A stretch of 17,129 nt of DNA from contig CAYFQG010000027.1 of the NCBI GenBank assembly GCA_964345295.1, positions 1 through 17,129 on the forward strand, read 5' to 3'. The position numbers and the translations under genes were made by a program. How positions within the stretch are numbered: position 1 is the first letter of the stretch; each line of letters opens with the position of its first letter. This DNA comes from JASBZA01 sp964345295 (GTDB taxonomy: Bacteria > Bacillota > Clostridia > Saccharofermentanales > Fastidiosipilaceae). Positions 1 to 7,029 of this stretch are shown here, piece after piece. The notes beneath the pieces were generated by a model that saw only the letters and a program-made list of their open reading frames with translations, made no database searches and was not told where the DNA came from.

Positions 1-19
1 TGCATCAAATTGTTCATTT

Positions 20-57
20 TTAAGCAAAAAAAGAAAAGCCCCTCGGAAGGGGCTTGA
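20..57 (-). terminator. Intrinsic terminator of the Na/phosphate cotransporter gene
   Basis: On the minus strand an 8-bp stem (AAGCCCCT pairing with AGGGGCTT, plus-strand 36-43 and 48-55) closes a TCCG tetraloop and is followed by a T-rich tract (TTTTCTTTTTTT). It begins about 26 bases after the stop codon of the minus-strand transporter gene. The geometry is that of a Rho-independent terminator. Confidence 0.88.
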
Positions 58-83
58 TCAGACGTGGATTGGTATTTTCTAAA

Positions 84-1862
84 CTACATACCGGACAGGG
101 GATAGGTCAGTACGTAATTTTGATAAATCTGCTGATAACGTTCATCGGAGCGGTCGAATTGGGCCTGATATTCATGTGTGCGGTATTGCTCGATTGGAAA
201 CTGAATTCTATAAAGTCCCAAGTTAGAGCAGTGGTCGGCTACACGTTCCAGATTATTGTAAATTTCGGAGATAATCATGCCGTTTTCCATAGTGCATTGT
301 TCGTGTTTAAGCCGATCAATATGGTTATGGGTCATAGACTGGTGAATTTCGTTAATGCGGTCTTCCAGAGGCTCAATATAAGGCAGGTTTTCGCTATGAG
401 GGTCCTTGACAACTGCTTGGGTACGGACGGCAATCTCGTTTACTGCTTGGAGATAAAGGCTGATATCTTCCATGGCCTGAGCTGAGAATAACTGGCCTGT
501 TCCGGACTTTTTCTTGCCCTGGTCGGCAATATTAATAGCGTGGTCGCTGATGCGTTCGATATCATTAATCGCATGCAGTATAAAAGTGAGGCTTTGGCTG
601 TCTTGGTCACTTAACTCCTTACCAAGAATTTTGGCACAATATTCTGAGAGTCGGTCCTCATAGGTATCGACTTGTTGCTCTAGGATTTCCACTTCCTGAT
701 AAATCATCGGATCAAATTCGCTAAGGAGGCCAAAGGACATCTGGAGAGCATCTGTAGCGGTTTCCATCATTTTATTCAAAACCCGGCGGGCTTGCTCTAC
801 AGCAACGGCGGGCCTGGATAAGAAACGTTCGTCCATGAGGCGGAGGGTCTCGACCATTTCGTCGGAACTGACCCTGGAGCCATCATCTTCGTCACGAACG
901 ATGATCTTAGATAAGGCGACCAGCTTATCGGAGAAGGGTAGCATCCATAAAGTTGTAGTGATATTGAAAACACTATGAAGAATAGCAATATTGAAGGGGC
1001 TTACCGTGCCTTCCATGAAGGCAAAGGGATGAATCCAATTGACCAGATAAAACAGTGTGGCAAAAACCACGGTACCGGTCAGGTTGAAGAAGAGATGGAT
1101 GGTCGCGGCTCTTTTAGCATTACGGTTACTGCCTATAGAAGAAATCAGAGCGGTGATACAGGTTCCGATGTTCTGCCCCATGATGATGGGGAAGGCTGAG
1201 GCAAAGTTGATGGCTCCTGTGTGGCTCAGGGCTTGAAGGATACCGACTGAGGCGGAGGAGGATTGGATGACTGCCGTGACAAACATACCTAGGAGAATCC
1301 CAAGGACCGGGTTTTTAAAGATGGTAAAGAGCTTAATAAAGTTTTCGTTATACTGCAGACCGCTTAAAGAATCACTCATCGTGTTCATGCCGTACATTAG
1401 GACAGAAAAGCCCAGAAGAGTAGAAGCAATGGCCTGCTTGCGCTCCTTCTTTGTCGTGAAAAGTAGGATGATTCCTAATAAGGCCAAGATTGGGGTAAAG
1501 TTTTCGGGTTGGAAAAACTTTACAATGAAGCTGTCGCCGCTTAGGCCGGACAAGGACAAAATCCAAGCCGTTATGGTGGTACCGATGTTAGCGCCCATGA
1601 TGACCGGAACGGCCTGGGTCAGCTGGACGACGCCCGAATTGACCAAGGCGACGACCATGACGGTTACGGCTGATGAAGATTGGATAACGGCGGTGACACC
1701 GGTGCCCAAGACAACAGCCCTGAACTTCGATGAGGTAAAACGCGTCAACAATTGCTCAAGGCGTCCGCTTGAAAGGTTGGCTAAGCCGTCTCCCAAGATA
1801 TGCATACCGAACAGGAACAGGCACAAGCCACCAATCAAACGCAATATATCGTAAATATCCAC
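84..1862 (-). CDS. Na+/phosphate cotransporter family protein (NptA/YjbB type) with C-terminal PhoU-like domain
   Basis: A 592-residue inner-membrane protein of the Na/Pi-cotransporter II family, expected to move phosphate together with sodium. The two inverted family repeats are visible: QSSS at residues 61-64 with GANIGTT at 90-96, and QSSS at 200-203 with GQNIGTC at 230-236. About eight or nine hydrophobic segments fill residues 1-315. Residues ~340-560 are soluble, helical and PhoU-like (for example NDIERISDHAINIAD and NNLERVADHCSNLG), the usual tail of bacterial members. The start is GTG at 1862, with a GGGAG ribosome-binding site about 6 bases upstream. The gene is transcribed alone, divergent from the unknown gene at 2011, and ends at a clear terminator. 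The direction of transport (uptake or export) cannot be told from sequence. Family assignment is secure. Confidence 0.93.
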   Translation of the reverse strand: MDIYDILRLIGGLCLFLFGMHILGDGLANLSSGRLEQLLTRFTSSKFRAVVLGTGVTAVIQSSSAVTVMVVALVNSGVVQLTQAVPVIMGANIGTTITAWILSLSGLSGDSFIVKFFQPENFTPILALLGIILLFTTKKERKQAIASTLLGFSVLMYGMNTMSDSLSGLQYNENFIKLFTIFKNPVLGILLGMFVTAVIQSSSASVGILQALSHTGAINFASAFPIIMGQNIGTCITALISSIGSNRNAKRAATIHLFFNLTGTVVFATLFYLVNWIHPFAFMEGTVSPFNIAILHSVFNITTTLWMLPFSDKLVALSKIIVRDEDDGSRVSSDEMVETLRLMDERFLSRPAVAVEQARRVLNKMMETATDALQMSFGLLSEFDPMIYQEVEILEQQVDTYEDRLSEYCAKILGKELSDQDSQSLTFILHAINDIERISDHAINIADQGKKKSGTGQLFSAQAMEDISLYLQAVNEIAVRTQAVVKDPHSENLPYIEPLEDRINEIHQSMTHNHIDRLKHEQCTMENGMIISEIYNNLERVADHCSNLGLYRIQFPIEQYRTHEYQAQFDRSDERYQQIYQNYVLTYPLSGM

Positions 1863-1901
1863 AGGAACTCCCTTATCGTTTGTTAATAACCTATCCTCAG
1901 A

Positions 1902-1910
1902 ATTCTAACA
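1902..1910 (-). promoter_or_regulatory. Extended -10 promoter element for the phosphate cotransporter
   Basis: Read on the minus strand, TGTTAGAAT matches the extended -10 form TGnTAtAAT with one mismatch. It places a transcription start near 1895, about 33 bases before the GTG start at 1862. No good -35 hexamer is visible, which is common for extended -10 promoters. This is a pattern match only. Confidence 0.4.
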
Positions 1911-1966
1911 TACAATTAACGTTTCGATTAGGGGATTTTAATACCGTGGTTTTGACGATGCTTACG

Positions 1967-1975
1967 TGATAAAAT
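1967..1975 (+). promoter_or_regulatory. Extended -10 promoter element for the gene at 2011
   Basis: TGATAAAAT fits the extended -10 pattern TGnTAAAAT and would start transcription near 1982, leaving a leader of about 29 bases that carries a GGAGG ribosome-binding site. A TTGACG at 1952-1957 is only 12 bases from the -10 and is too close to serve as its -35. The same TGnTAAAAT word appears before murJ at 9256-9264. Confidence 0.45.
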
Positions 1976-2010
1976 AAGTTCTCATACGACAGTCCTAGCG
2001 GAGGTTTTAG

Positions 2011-2976
2011 GTGAAGAAAAAGAAGAGACTTATCCTATTCCTGCTTCTTATGGCTTTAGTCATCGGCGGCTGGATTTGGCTCAAGCAAGAGTTCAAGTCG
2101 GAGATGGAGACATATCTGACCGGACGTTATCCTATGGACTCTTTCAGTGTAAGCAATGTGCGCCTTAGTGCTATTCCGCCGGGGGCCAAAGGCAAAGCTT
2201 TGGCCGGCAGAGACAAGGTCGAGTTTGATGTGGAACTTATGAAGACCTTTTTCGGCGATCAGAACGGCGAAAAGAAAGACAAGGTCAAGGACAATTATTA
2301 CGAGACCCGGACCAGGCGACACTACGAATCGATTTTGGCCAAGCCTATGAAGGCCTTGGGTAAGAGGGTAGAGGCCTACACCATAGAGCCGATTGCTATC
2401 GGTGAGATGAGCTTAAGGCAGGAGACCGGTTATTATCCTATTGCACTTCATATTTTGCTAAACCCGCAGATTAACTCCGCCGTTTCTTTAGTTGATGAGA
2501 TTGAAGACCTCATGCCCAAACTTTCGGGAGAAGAATTTTCGGACGTGGAAGGGCTTTACTTCTTAACCTGCCCCGGTGCGGTAGCCCAGTCCGATTTGGC
2601 GGCTCTGGGGTATAACGTAAGCTGGCTGACAGAGCCTACGGCAACGCCCAGTCCCAGCCCGACACCCTCACCCTTTGATCCGACCAAGTCCGGTACATCC
2701 GCTACGACCAAACCCAGTACTACAGCCTCAACGACCGAGACCGGCAGCCAGGCCATTAGTAAAGATTTGGCTGAGCAGCTTTTCTACTATAGAGTATCGA
2801 TTGATATGAGGCATCCGGATTTGAACCGGGATGTGCTGTGGAACGGCATCCAGATTACCGCCCTGTCCGACCGGCAAAGAGCCAATCTCATTGATAGCTT
2901 CGGCCTTTCCAACAGTGAGAAAGACAGGATGGAGCGCTTTGCCAAAAACAACCGGAAAAAAGCCGACAAATCCTAA
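2011..2976 (+). CDS. Hypothetical membrane-anchored extracytoplasmic protein with Pro/Thr/Ser linker
   Basis: I do not recognise this 321-residue protein. It opens with five basic residues (MKKKKR) and a single hydrophobic segment at residues ~7-24, then WLKQEFKS, with no lipobox and no obvious signal-peptidase site, so it is probably an N-terminally anchored protein with its body outside the cell. Residues ~30-205 look folded and mixed alpha/beta. Residues ~208-248 form a low-complexity linker rich in Pro, Thr and Ser (PTATPSPSPTPSPF and following). Residues ~250-321 form a second charged segment ending in a basic tail. The start is GTG at 2011, supported by GCGGAGG about 8 bases upstream. 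It is first in the plus-strand block, 40 bases before the basic protein at 3017. No enzyme motif is seen. It could be a cell-wall-associated structural or sporulation-type protein, but nothing proves that. Confidence 0.72.
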   Translation: MKKKKRLILFLLLMALVIGGWIWLKQEFKSEMETYLTGRYPMDSFSVSNVRLSAIPPGAKGKALAGRDKVEFDVELMKTFFGDQNGEKKDKVKDNYYETRTRRHYESILAKPMKALGKRVEAYTIEPIAIGEMSLRQETGYYPIALHILLNPQINSAVSLVDEIEDLMPKLSGEEFSDVEGLYFLTCPGAVAQSDLAALGYNVSWLTEPTATPSPSPTPSPFDPTKSGTSATTKPSTTASTTETGSQAISKDLAEQLFYYRVSIDMRHPDLNRDVLWNGIQITALSDRQRANLIDSFGLSNSEKDRMERFAKNNRKKADKS

Positions 2977-3016
2977 AACTTTACTAGGCTATTAAACGTT
3001 AGAAGAGGAGACCTCT

Positions 3017-3526
3017 ATGAGTCAACAAGCAGACGATCAGAATAACGCGACACCCCGCCGTCCGCAAAATTCCCATAACCCCGAGGCCAGACCGCGCCAG
3101 GCAGGCCCTAAGGGCAACCGTAACAAGAAAAACGCCAAAGGCGGCAAAAAGAACTACAACAAGCGTGAGATGAATAGAAAACAAGGTTCAGAAGCGGTCA
3201 AGGCCAGACCGGCCCAGGGCCGACCCAAGCCTTCATCGAAGAATACGAATCGCGATAACAGGAATAAAGGGCCTGAAGCAGCTAAGGACCGTAACCTGAA
3301 TCGGGCCAAAACCGCTCCCGCTGAGCGGAATAAGACCAAGGCACCACAGAGAGTTCAGAAGAAGCGTCCTGCCCCGGCTAAGGCCAAAAACCAGCTGACT
3401 GCTATCGATAAAAAAGCTTTGGCGGAAGTGGAGACCTTGGAAGATATTCGTAATGAGAATCAGGCCATCTTAAAAGAAATTGCACTGGATATTGCCGATA
3501 TTCGCAATATCGGCCTGCAGGTCTAA
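3017..3526 (+). CDS. Hypothetical highly basic, disordered protein with a helical C-terminal tail
   Basis: A 169-residue protein I do not recognise. By my count 34 of the first 120 residues are Lys or Arg, mixed with Asn, Gln, Pro, Ala and Gly and with almost no large hydrophobics, so this part should be disordered and able to bind nucleic acid or an anionic polymer. Residues ~127-169 change character: LTAIDKKALAEVETLEDI and the next 25 residues look like one or two amphipathic helices. The start ATG at 3017 is supported by AGAGGAG at 3004-3010. No signal peptide or membrane segment is seen, so a cytoplasmic location is likely. It sits 40 bases after the membrane-anchored gene and 13 bases before the decarboxylase-fold gene, so co-transcription is likely. 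Composition alone suggests an RNA- or ribosome-associated role, which is inference. Confidence 0.7.
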   Translation: MSQQADDQNNATPRRPQNSHNPEARPRQAGPKGNRNKKNAKGGKKNYNKREMNRKQGSEAVKARPAQGRPKPSSKNTNRDNRNKGPEAAKDRNLNRAKTAPAERNKTKAPQRVQKKRPAPAKAKNQLTAIDKKALAEVETLEDIRNENQAILKEIALDIADIRNIGLQV

Positions 3527-3539
3527 AGCTTCATTTGGC

Positions 3540-4976
3540 ATGTCGACCCCTTTAATCGATTTAATGAGGAGGGCTAAGGACCTCGAGCGTTATGGTTTTC
3601 ATACCTCGGCACATCATAAAGGCCTTGCCTTTCCTTCTGACTTTGATCTTTCTTTAGATACAACCGAGACCGATTTCAGCGACGATTTGCTAGACCCTCT
3701 TCCCGGAGGAGCCATAGCTGAAGCCGAAGCTCTGGCGGCCCGCTACTGGGGGGCTGACGGAGCCGTTTTTTTGGCCGGCGGAACGACGCTGGGGATTCAG
3801 GCCTCCGTATATGCCATGTATCCCGGCAAAGGCCGAGCCTTGCTCTGGGGACCTTGCCACCAGGCTATTTTTCACATCTTGGACCTGCTGGACATTCCTT
3901 ACGACCACATACCCTTGACCCTGAATCCTATTACCTACATTAAAAAAGAAGAGGAGAAAAACTCTGAGCAGGTCTTTTCGCTTTTTCTTTGTACGTCTCC
4001 GGATTATTACGGACGTCTTCTGGATTTGGCCGAAATCAGAGACTTTTTAGACCATAAGGGCATCTTTTTTATTTTAGATAAGGCACACGGCGCCCATTTG
4101 GCGGCGGAGGCATACTATGAAGGCCGTTCACCTAGGCCGGAGGCGGATATCGAGCTTATTTCCTGCCATAAAACCCTGCCGGCCTTGACCGGAGCGGCTA
4201 TTATTTTAGTGAAGCGAAAAGACTACAGTCCTAAACTTCGCCGAGCCTTACGGATTTTTTCGACTTCGTCACCATCCCTTCTAATTGCCGCATCGAACGA
4301 CTACGCCAGGGCCTTCCTGGAGACACAGGGCAAAGAACGCCTGGCCTCCTGGTTTCAGGCCAAAGCCGAATTTGTTTCGGACCTGCCTGCTCCTTTTAAA
4401 GTGATGCAAGCGGAAAAATCAGGACCTTATCGAGGGCAAGACCCCTTAAGACTCGTTATTGATACGACTTCTTACGGGCCGGGCACCTATCTTTATGCTA
4501 AACTCCTCCAATACGGTTTGGTGGCCGAAATGGCCGACCTGAAACGAGTGGTTTTCATTCTTGGTCCGGCCCAGGATCCCGCTTCGCTAAAGGCTTTGAC
4601 AGAAGCTTTGGAAGAGATTGGACGAGATGCTTACAGAGATCTCCCGGGTGCTGTGGCTTGGAGGGAAACAGCGGAGGCTTTGGACAGACTTTATGAACGA
4701 GCACCCAAGGCGCTTCGAAAAGAAACTCACGAAAGGTCTGATAGCGATAGCCAAGCCGTGGAGCTAAGAGCATTGGACAAACTTAGTCCCGGAGAAGAGG
4801 ATAATGTTTTGGCCGGAGAGTTGGTCCCTTACCCTCCCGGGATTCCCTTATATTATCCGGGAGAGACTTTGAAGCCGGAAGAGGCCCAAATCTTGCAAAA
4901 TGCGGTAGAATTAGGCCTATCTGTCCGAGGCCTGGAAGAAAAAGACGACCAAGTCTTAGGACTATTTTATAGATAG
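3540..4976 (+). CDS. Orn/Lys/Arg decarboxylase-family PLP enzyme (YaaO-like)
   Basis: A 478-residue fold-type I PLP protein of the Orn/Lys/Arg decarboxylase major-domain family, the usual length for YaaO-type members. Visible landmarks are the PLP phosphate-site region GGTTLG (residues 80-85), CHQAIFHIL at 106-114 with the ring-stacking His, the pyridine-nitrogen Asp in DKAHGAHL (D180), the Schiff-base lysine in SCHKTLPALTG (K211), and the C-terminal YPPGIPLYYPGE near residue 431. The family normally reads DEAHGAH; here Glu is replaced by Lys181. The chosen start is ATG 3540, where the family homology begins. An upstream in-frame ATG at 3480 would overlap the preceding gene. The ribosome-binding site is weak, so coupling to the gene ending at 3526 is possible. 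In Bacillus, yaaO also lies just before tmk. The substrate (Lys, Arg or Orn) cannot be told. Confidence 0.87.
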   Translation: MSTPLIDLMRRAKDLERYGFHTSAHHKGLAFPSDFDLSLDTTETDFSDDLLDPLPGGAIAEAEALAARYWGADGAVFLAGGTTLGIQASVYAMYPGKGRALLWGPCHQAIFHILDLLDIPYDHIPLTLNPITYIKKEEEKNSEQVFSLFLCTSPDYYGRLLDLAEIRDFLDHKGIFFILDKAHGAHLAAEAYYEGRSPRPEADIELISCHKTLPALTGAAIILVKRKDYSPKLRRALRIFSTSSPSLLIAASNDYARAFLETQGKERLASWFQAKAEFVSDLPAPFKVMQAEKSGPYRGQDPLRLVIDTTSYGPGTYLYAKLLQYGLVAEMADLKRVVFILGPAQDPASLKALTEALEEIGRDAYRDLPGAVAWRETAEALDRLYERAPKALRKETHERSDSDSQAVELRALDKLSPGEEDNVLAGELVPYPPGIPLYYPGETLKPEEAQILQNAVELGLSVRGLEEKDDQVLGLFYR

Positions 4977-4993
4977 TATACATAGGAATAGGA

Positions 4994-6016
4994 ATGCTTA
5001 GTCAGTGGATTATTAGAACCTTTATTAAAGATTACGAAAATACGGACCATCCCAAGGTCCGCAATCGTTACGGCCATGTTGCAAGCATGGTAGGAATTAT
5101 CTTGAATGTTCTTTTATTTGTGACGAAGTTTTTAATCGGCTTTTTCACCCATTCGATTTCCATCATGGCCGATGCAGCCAATAACTTATCGGACTTTTCC
5201 TCATCCTTAATTAGCCTTTGGGGCTTTAAGATGAGTGCTAAACCGGCCGACCGGGACCATCCCTACGGCCATGGCCGCTATGAATATGTGGCGGGTTTTG
5301 TGGTCTCGGTTTTTATTTTTATCATCGGCCTAACCATCCTGAGGTCCGGTGTGTCGAGGATTATTCACCCGGTTGACATGGCTTATACCGTGACCTCTTT
5401 GATTATCATGGCCCTTTCCATCTTGGTGAAGTTCTGGATGATGCTTTTTTATAATAAGACCGGCAAACTGATTGATTCGGCTACGCTTAGGGCTTCTGCC
5501 GTAGACAGCCGAAACGATGTCCTTACGACAGGAGGTGTTGTTTTGGCCGCTCTATTAACGTATTTGACCAACTTTAACCTGGACGGTTATGTGGCGGTCC
5601 TCATGGCTCTCTTTATTTTGTGGTCCGGTTTTGAACTCATCAGAGATACGCTTAACCCGATTATAGGCGAGGCGCCGAGCCCGGAGACTTTGGCCAAAAT
5701 TGAAGAATTAATCCAAAGCTCGGACCTGGTTATTGGCCTTCACGACATCGAACTTCATGACTACGGCCCGGACCGTATTTGGGGGTCTGTCCATGTGGAG
5801 ATGGATAAGAATCTGACCTTGGCCCAAGCCCACAAGGTGGCCGACCGCATTGAGAGTCTTGCCGAAGACCGGTTGGGAATTCAGCTGACGGTTCATGTGG
5901 ATCCGGTGGAGGTTTTGGAAGATAAAGTCTATATGGCGCAGGATTCTTTGAGCATTGAAACCAAAGAACCCAGGCAGGTTACGGAAGAGGTCAATCCGTC
6001 CGACTGTGCAAAATAG
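4994..6016 (+). CDS. Cation diffusion facilitator (CDF) metal exporter, manganese-type site
   Basis: A 340-residue CDF antiporter that should export divalent metal in exchange for protons. About six membrane helices occupy residues ~30-215, followed by a cytoplasmic metal-sensing domain from ~220 to ~320. The family signature DHPYGHGRYEY is at residues 88-98. The transport site reads NxxxD in helix 2 (N63, D67) and DxxxD in helix 5 (D171, D175). Zinc exporters usually carry His in helix 5, whereas a DxxxD pair there is typical of manganese CDFs such as MntE, so manganese is the best guess. The start ATG 4994 follows ATAGGAATAGGA, a modest ribosome-binding site. The gene lies between the decarboxylase-fold gene (17-base gap) and tmk (34-base gap), a position where Bacillus has no CDF gene. 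Family is sure, metal is inferred. Confidence 0.92.
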   Translation: MLSQWIIRTFIKDYENTDHPKVRNRYGHVASMVGIILNVLLFVTKFLIGFFTHSISIMADAANNLSDFSSSLISLWGFKMSAKPADRDHPYGHGRYEYVAGFVVSVFIFIIGLTILRSGVSRIIHPVDMAYTVTSLIIMALSILVKFWMMLFYNKTGKLIDSATLRASAVDSRNDVLTTGGVVLAALLTYLTNFNLDGYVAVLMALFILWSGFELIRDTLNPIIGEAPSPETLAKIEELIQSSDLVIGLHDIELHDYGPDRIWGSVHVEMDKNLTLAQAHKVADRIESLAEDRLGIQLTVHVDPVEVLEDKVYMAQDSLSIETKEPRQVTEEVNPSDCAK

Positions 6017-6018
6017 TG

Positions 6019-6024
6019 TATAAT
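6019..6024 (+). promoter_or_regulatory. Possible -10 element before tmk
   Basis: A perfect TATAAT lies 26 bases before the tmk start, leaving room for a short leader with the GGATATGGAG ribosome-binding site. No recognisable -35 is present at 16-18 bases, and there is no TGn extension. It may be an internal promoter for the tmk-darA-holB-yaaT group, or chance in a short AT-rich gap. Confidence 0.3.
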
Positions 6025-6050
6025 TTAGGAAAATTGTTAGGATATGGAGT

Positions 6051-6689
6051 ATGCAAGGCGGATTTTTCTTGACAGTTGAAGGAATCGACGGGGCCGGCAA
6101 GGGTACGCAGTTGATTCGTATAGAGAAATGGTTACAGCAAAAACAGCTGGACTACATTGCCTTGCGTGAACCGGGCGGAACCAGAATCGGAGAGGCCATT
6201 CGAGCGATTCTCCTCGATAAGGAGAACAGCAAGATGGACGATTTGACCGAACTTTTACTCTTCCAAGCGGCTCGGGCTCAGCTGATAGAGGAGGTCATCA
6301 GACCGGCCTTGGCGGCGGATAAGGTGGTTTTATGTGACCGCTTTTTTGACTCCACCTGGGCCTATCAGGCAGGAGGCCGAGGCTTGGATCCTGAGATGGT
6401 AGAAGCGGCGATTGCTTTGGCCACCCGGGGGCTTAGCCCTCAACTGACAATTTACCTGGACTTGGAGCCGGCTTTGGCCAGGGAGCGCTTGGGACGAAGG
6501 GCAAGCTTGGAGCAGGATGAGGCCGATCGTATTGAAGAAGAGAACCTCAACTTCAGCGTCCGTGTCAGACAGGCTTATCTGGATTTGGCCAGGCGTGAGA
6601 AACGTATACGTATAATCGATGCTGACCGGGACGAGAACTCGGTTTGGCAAGAGATAGAGAACGTGTTAGAAGCAACTATTACATTATAG
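6051..6689 (+). CDS. tmk: Thymidylate kinase
   Basis: A 212-residue dTMP kinase that phosphorylates dTMP to dTDP with ATP for DNA synthesis in the cytoplasm. The length is standard. The P-loop reads GIDGAGKGTQ at residues 11-20 (Gly in place of the common Thr after Lys). REPGGT at 39-44 is the family substrate motif, CDRFFDSTWAYQ at 95-106 corresponds to the conserved DRYxxSxxAYQ, and the Arg-rich lid lies near 145-160 (RERLGRRASLEQ). The start ATG 6051 follows GGATATGGAG. The next gene, darA, begins 10 bases after the stop. tmk-darA-holB is a conserved Firmicutes arrangement, which supports the call. Confidence 0.96.
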   Translation: MQGGFFLTVEGIDGAGKGTQLIRIEKWLQQKQLDYIALREPGGTRIGEAIRAILLDKENSKMDDLTELLLFQAARAQLIEEVIRPALAADKVVLCDRFFDSTWAYQAGGRGLDPEMVEAAIALATRGLSPQLTIYLDLEPALARERLGRRASLEQDEADRIEEENLNFSVRVRQAYLDLARREKRIRIIDADRDENSVWQEIENVLEATITL

Positions 6690-6699
6690 GAGGTAGGTT

Positions 6700-7029
6700 A
6701 TGAAATTAGTCTATTCAATCGTTCACGATGAGGACAGCCCCAGGGTTATGTCGGAATTAAACAAGGCCGGTTACAGAGTTACGAAGCTGAATTCGTCCGG
6801 TGGTTTTTTGAGATCGGGCAACACCACACTTATGACGGTTGTGGAAGATGATGAGGTGAAGGAAGCACTGGATATTATCCGCAAGTTCTCCTGCTCCAGA
6901 AAAGCTACGGTAAACACCAATGTCAGCCCCGGCGGCGGTGCCAGCACCTATACACCTTACCCGGTGGAAGTAAGCGTCGGCGGTGCTACGGTCTTTGTTA
7001 CTAACGTAGAATATTTTGAAAAGATGTAA
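6700..7029 (+). CDS. darA: PII-like cyclic-di-AMP receptor protein (YaaQ/DarA/PstA)
   Basis: A 109-residue PII-like protein of the cyclic-di-AMP receptor family. These trimeric cytoplasmic proteins bind c-di-AMP between subunits. Their downstream target is not settled in most species. The family core is clear: KAGYRVTKLNSSGGFLRSGN (residues 22-41), followed by TTLMTVVEDDEV, with the ligand-contacting GGFL and N41 of the GNTT turn present. The length matches the family (about 109 residues). The start ATG 6700 has a strong AGGAGG ribosome-binding site. The C-terminus overlaps the start of holB by 14 bases. Position between tmk and holB is the classic Firmicutes context. In Bacillus a yaaR gene follows; it is missing here. 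Confidence 0.94.
   Translation: MKLVYSIVHDEDSPRVMSELNKAGYRVTKLNSSGGFLRSGNTTLMTVVEDDEVKEALDIIRKFSCSRKATVNTNVSPGGGASTYTPYPVEVSVGGATVFVTNVEYFEKM

Noticed and set aside
54..485. A 143-codon open frame on the plus strand with hydrophobic stretches.
   Set aside because: It runs through the terminator and the PhoU-like end of the transporter gene on the other strand; its hydrophobic look comes from antisense of charged helices.
1267..1854. A 195-codon open frame on the plus strand, antisense to the phosphate cotransporter gene.
   Set aside because: The encoded protein is Arg/Pro/Thr-rich with no recognisable motif and lies wholly opposite a clearly conserved membrane protein gene; it is a shadow of that gene's codon usage.
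1952..1975. TTGACG followed by TAAAAT as a standard -35/-10 promoter.
   Set aside because: The spacer is only 12 bases; the extended -10 TGATAAAAT explains the site better without this -35.
3480..3539. A 20-residue upstream extension of the decarboxylase-fold protein from the ATG at 3480.
   Set aside because: It lies entirely within the preceding gene's conserved-looking helical tail and does not resemble the family N-terminus, which begins at 3540.
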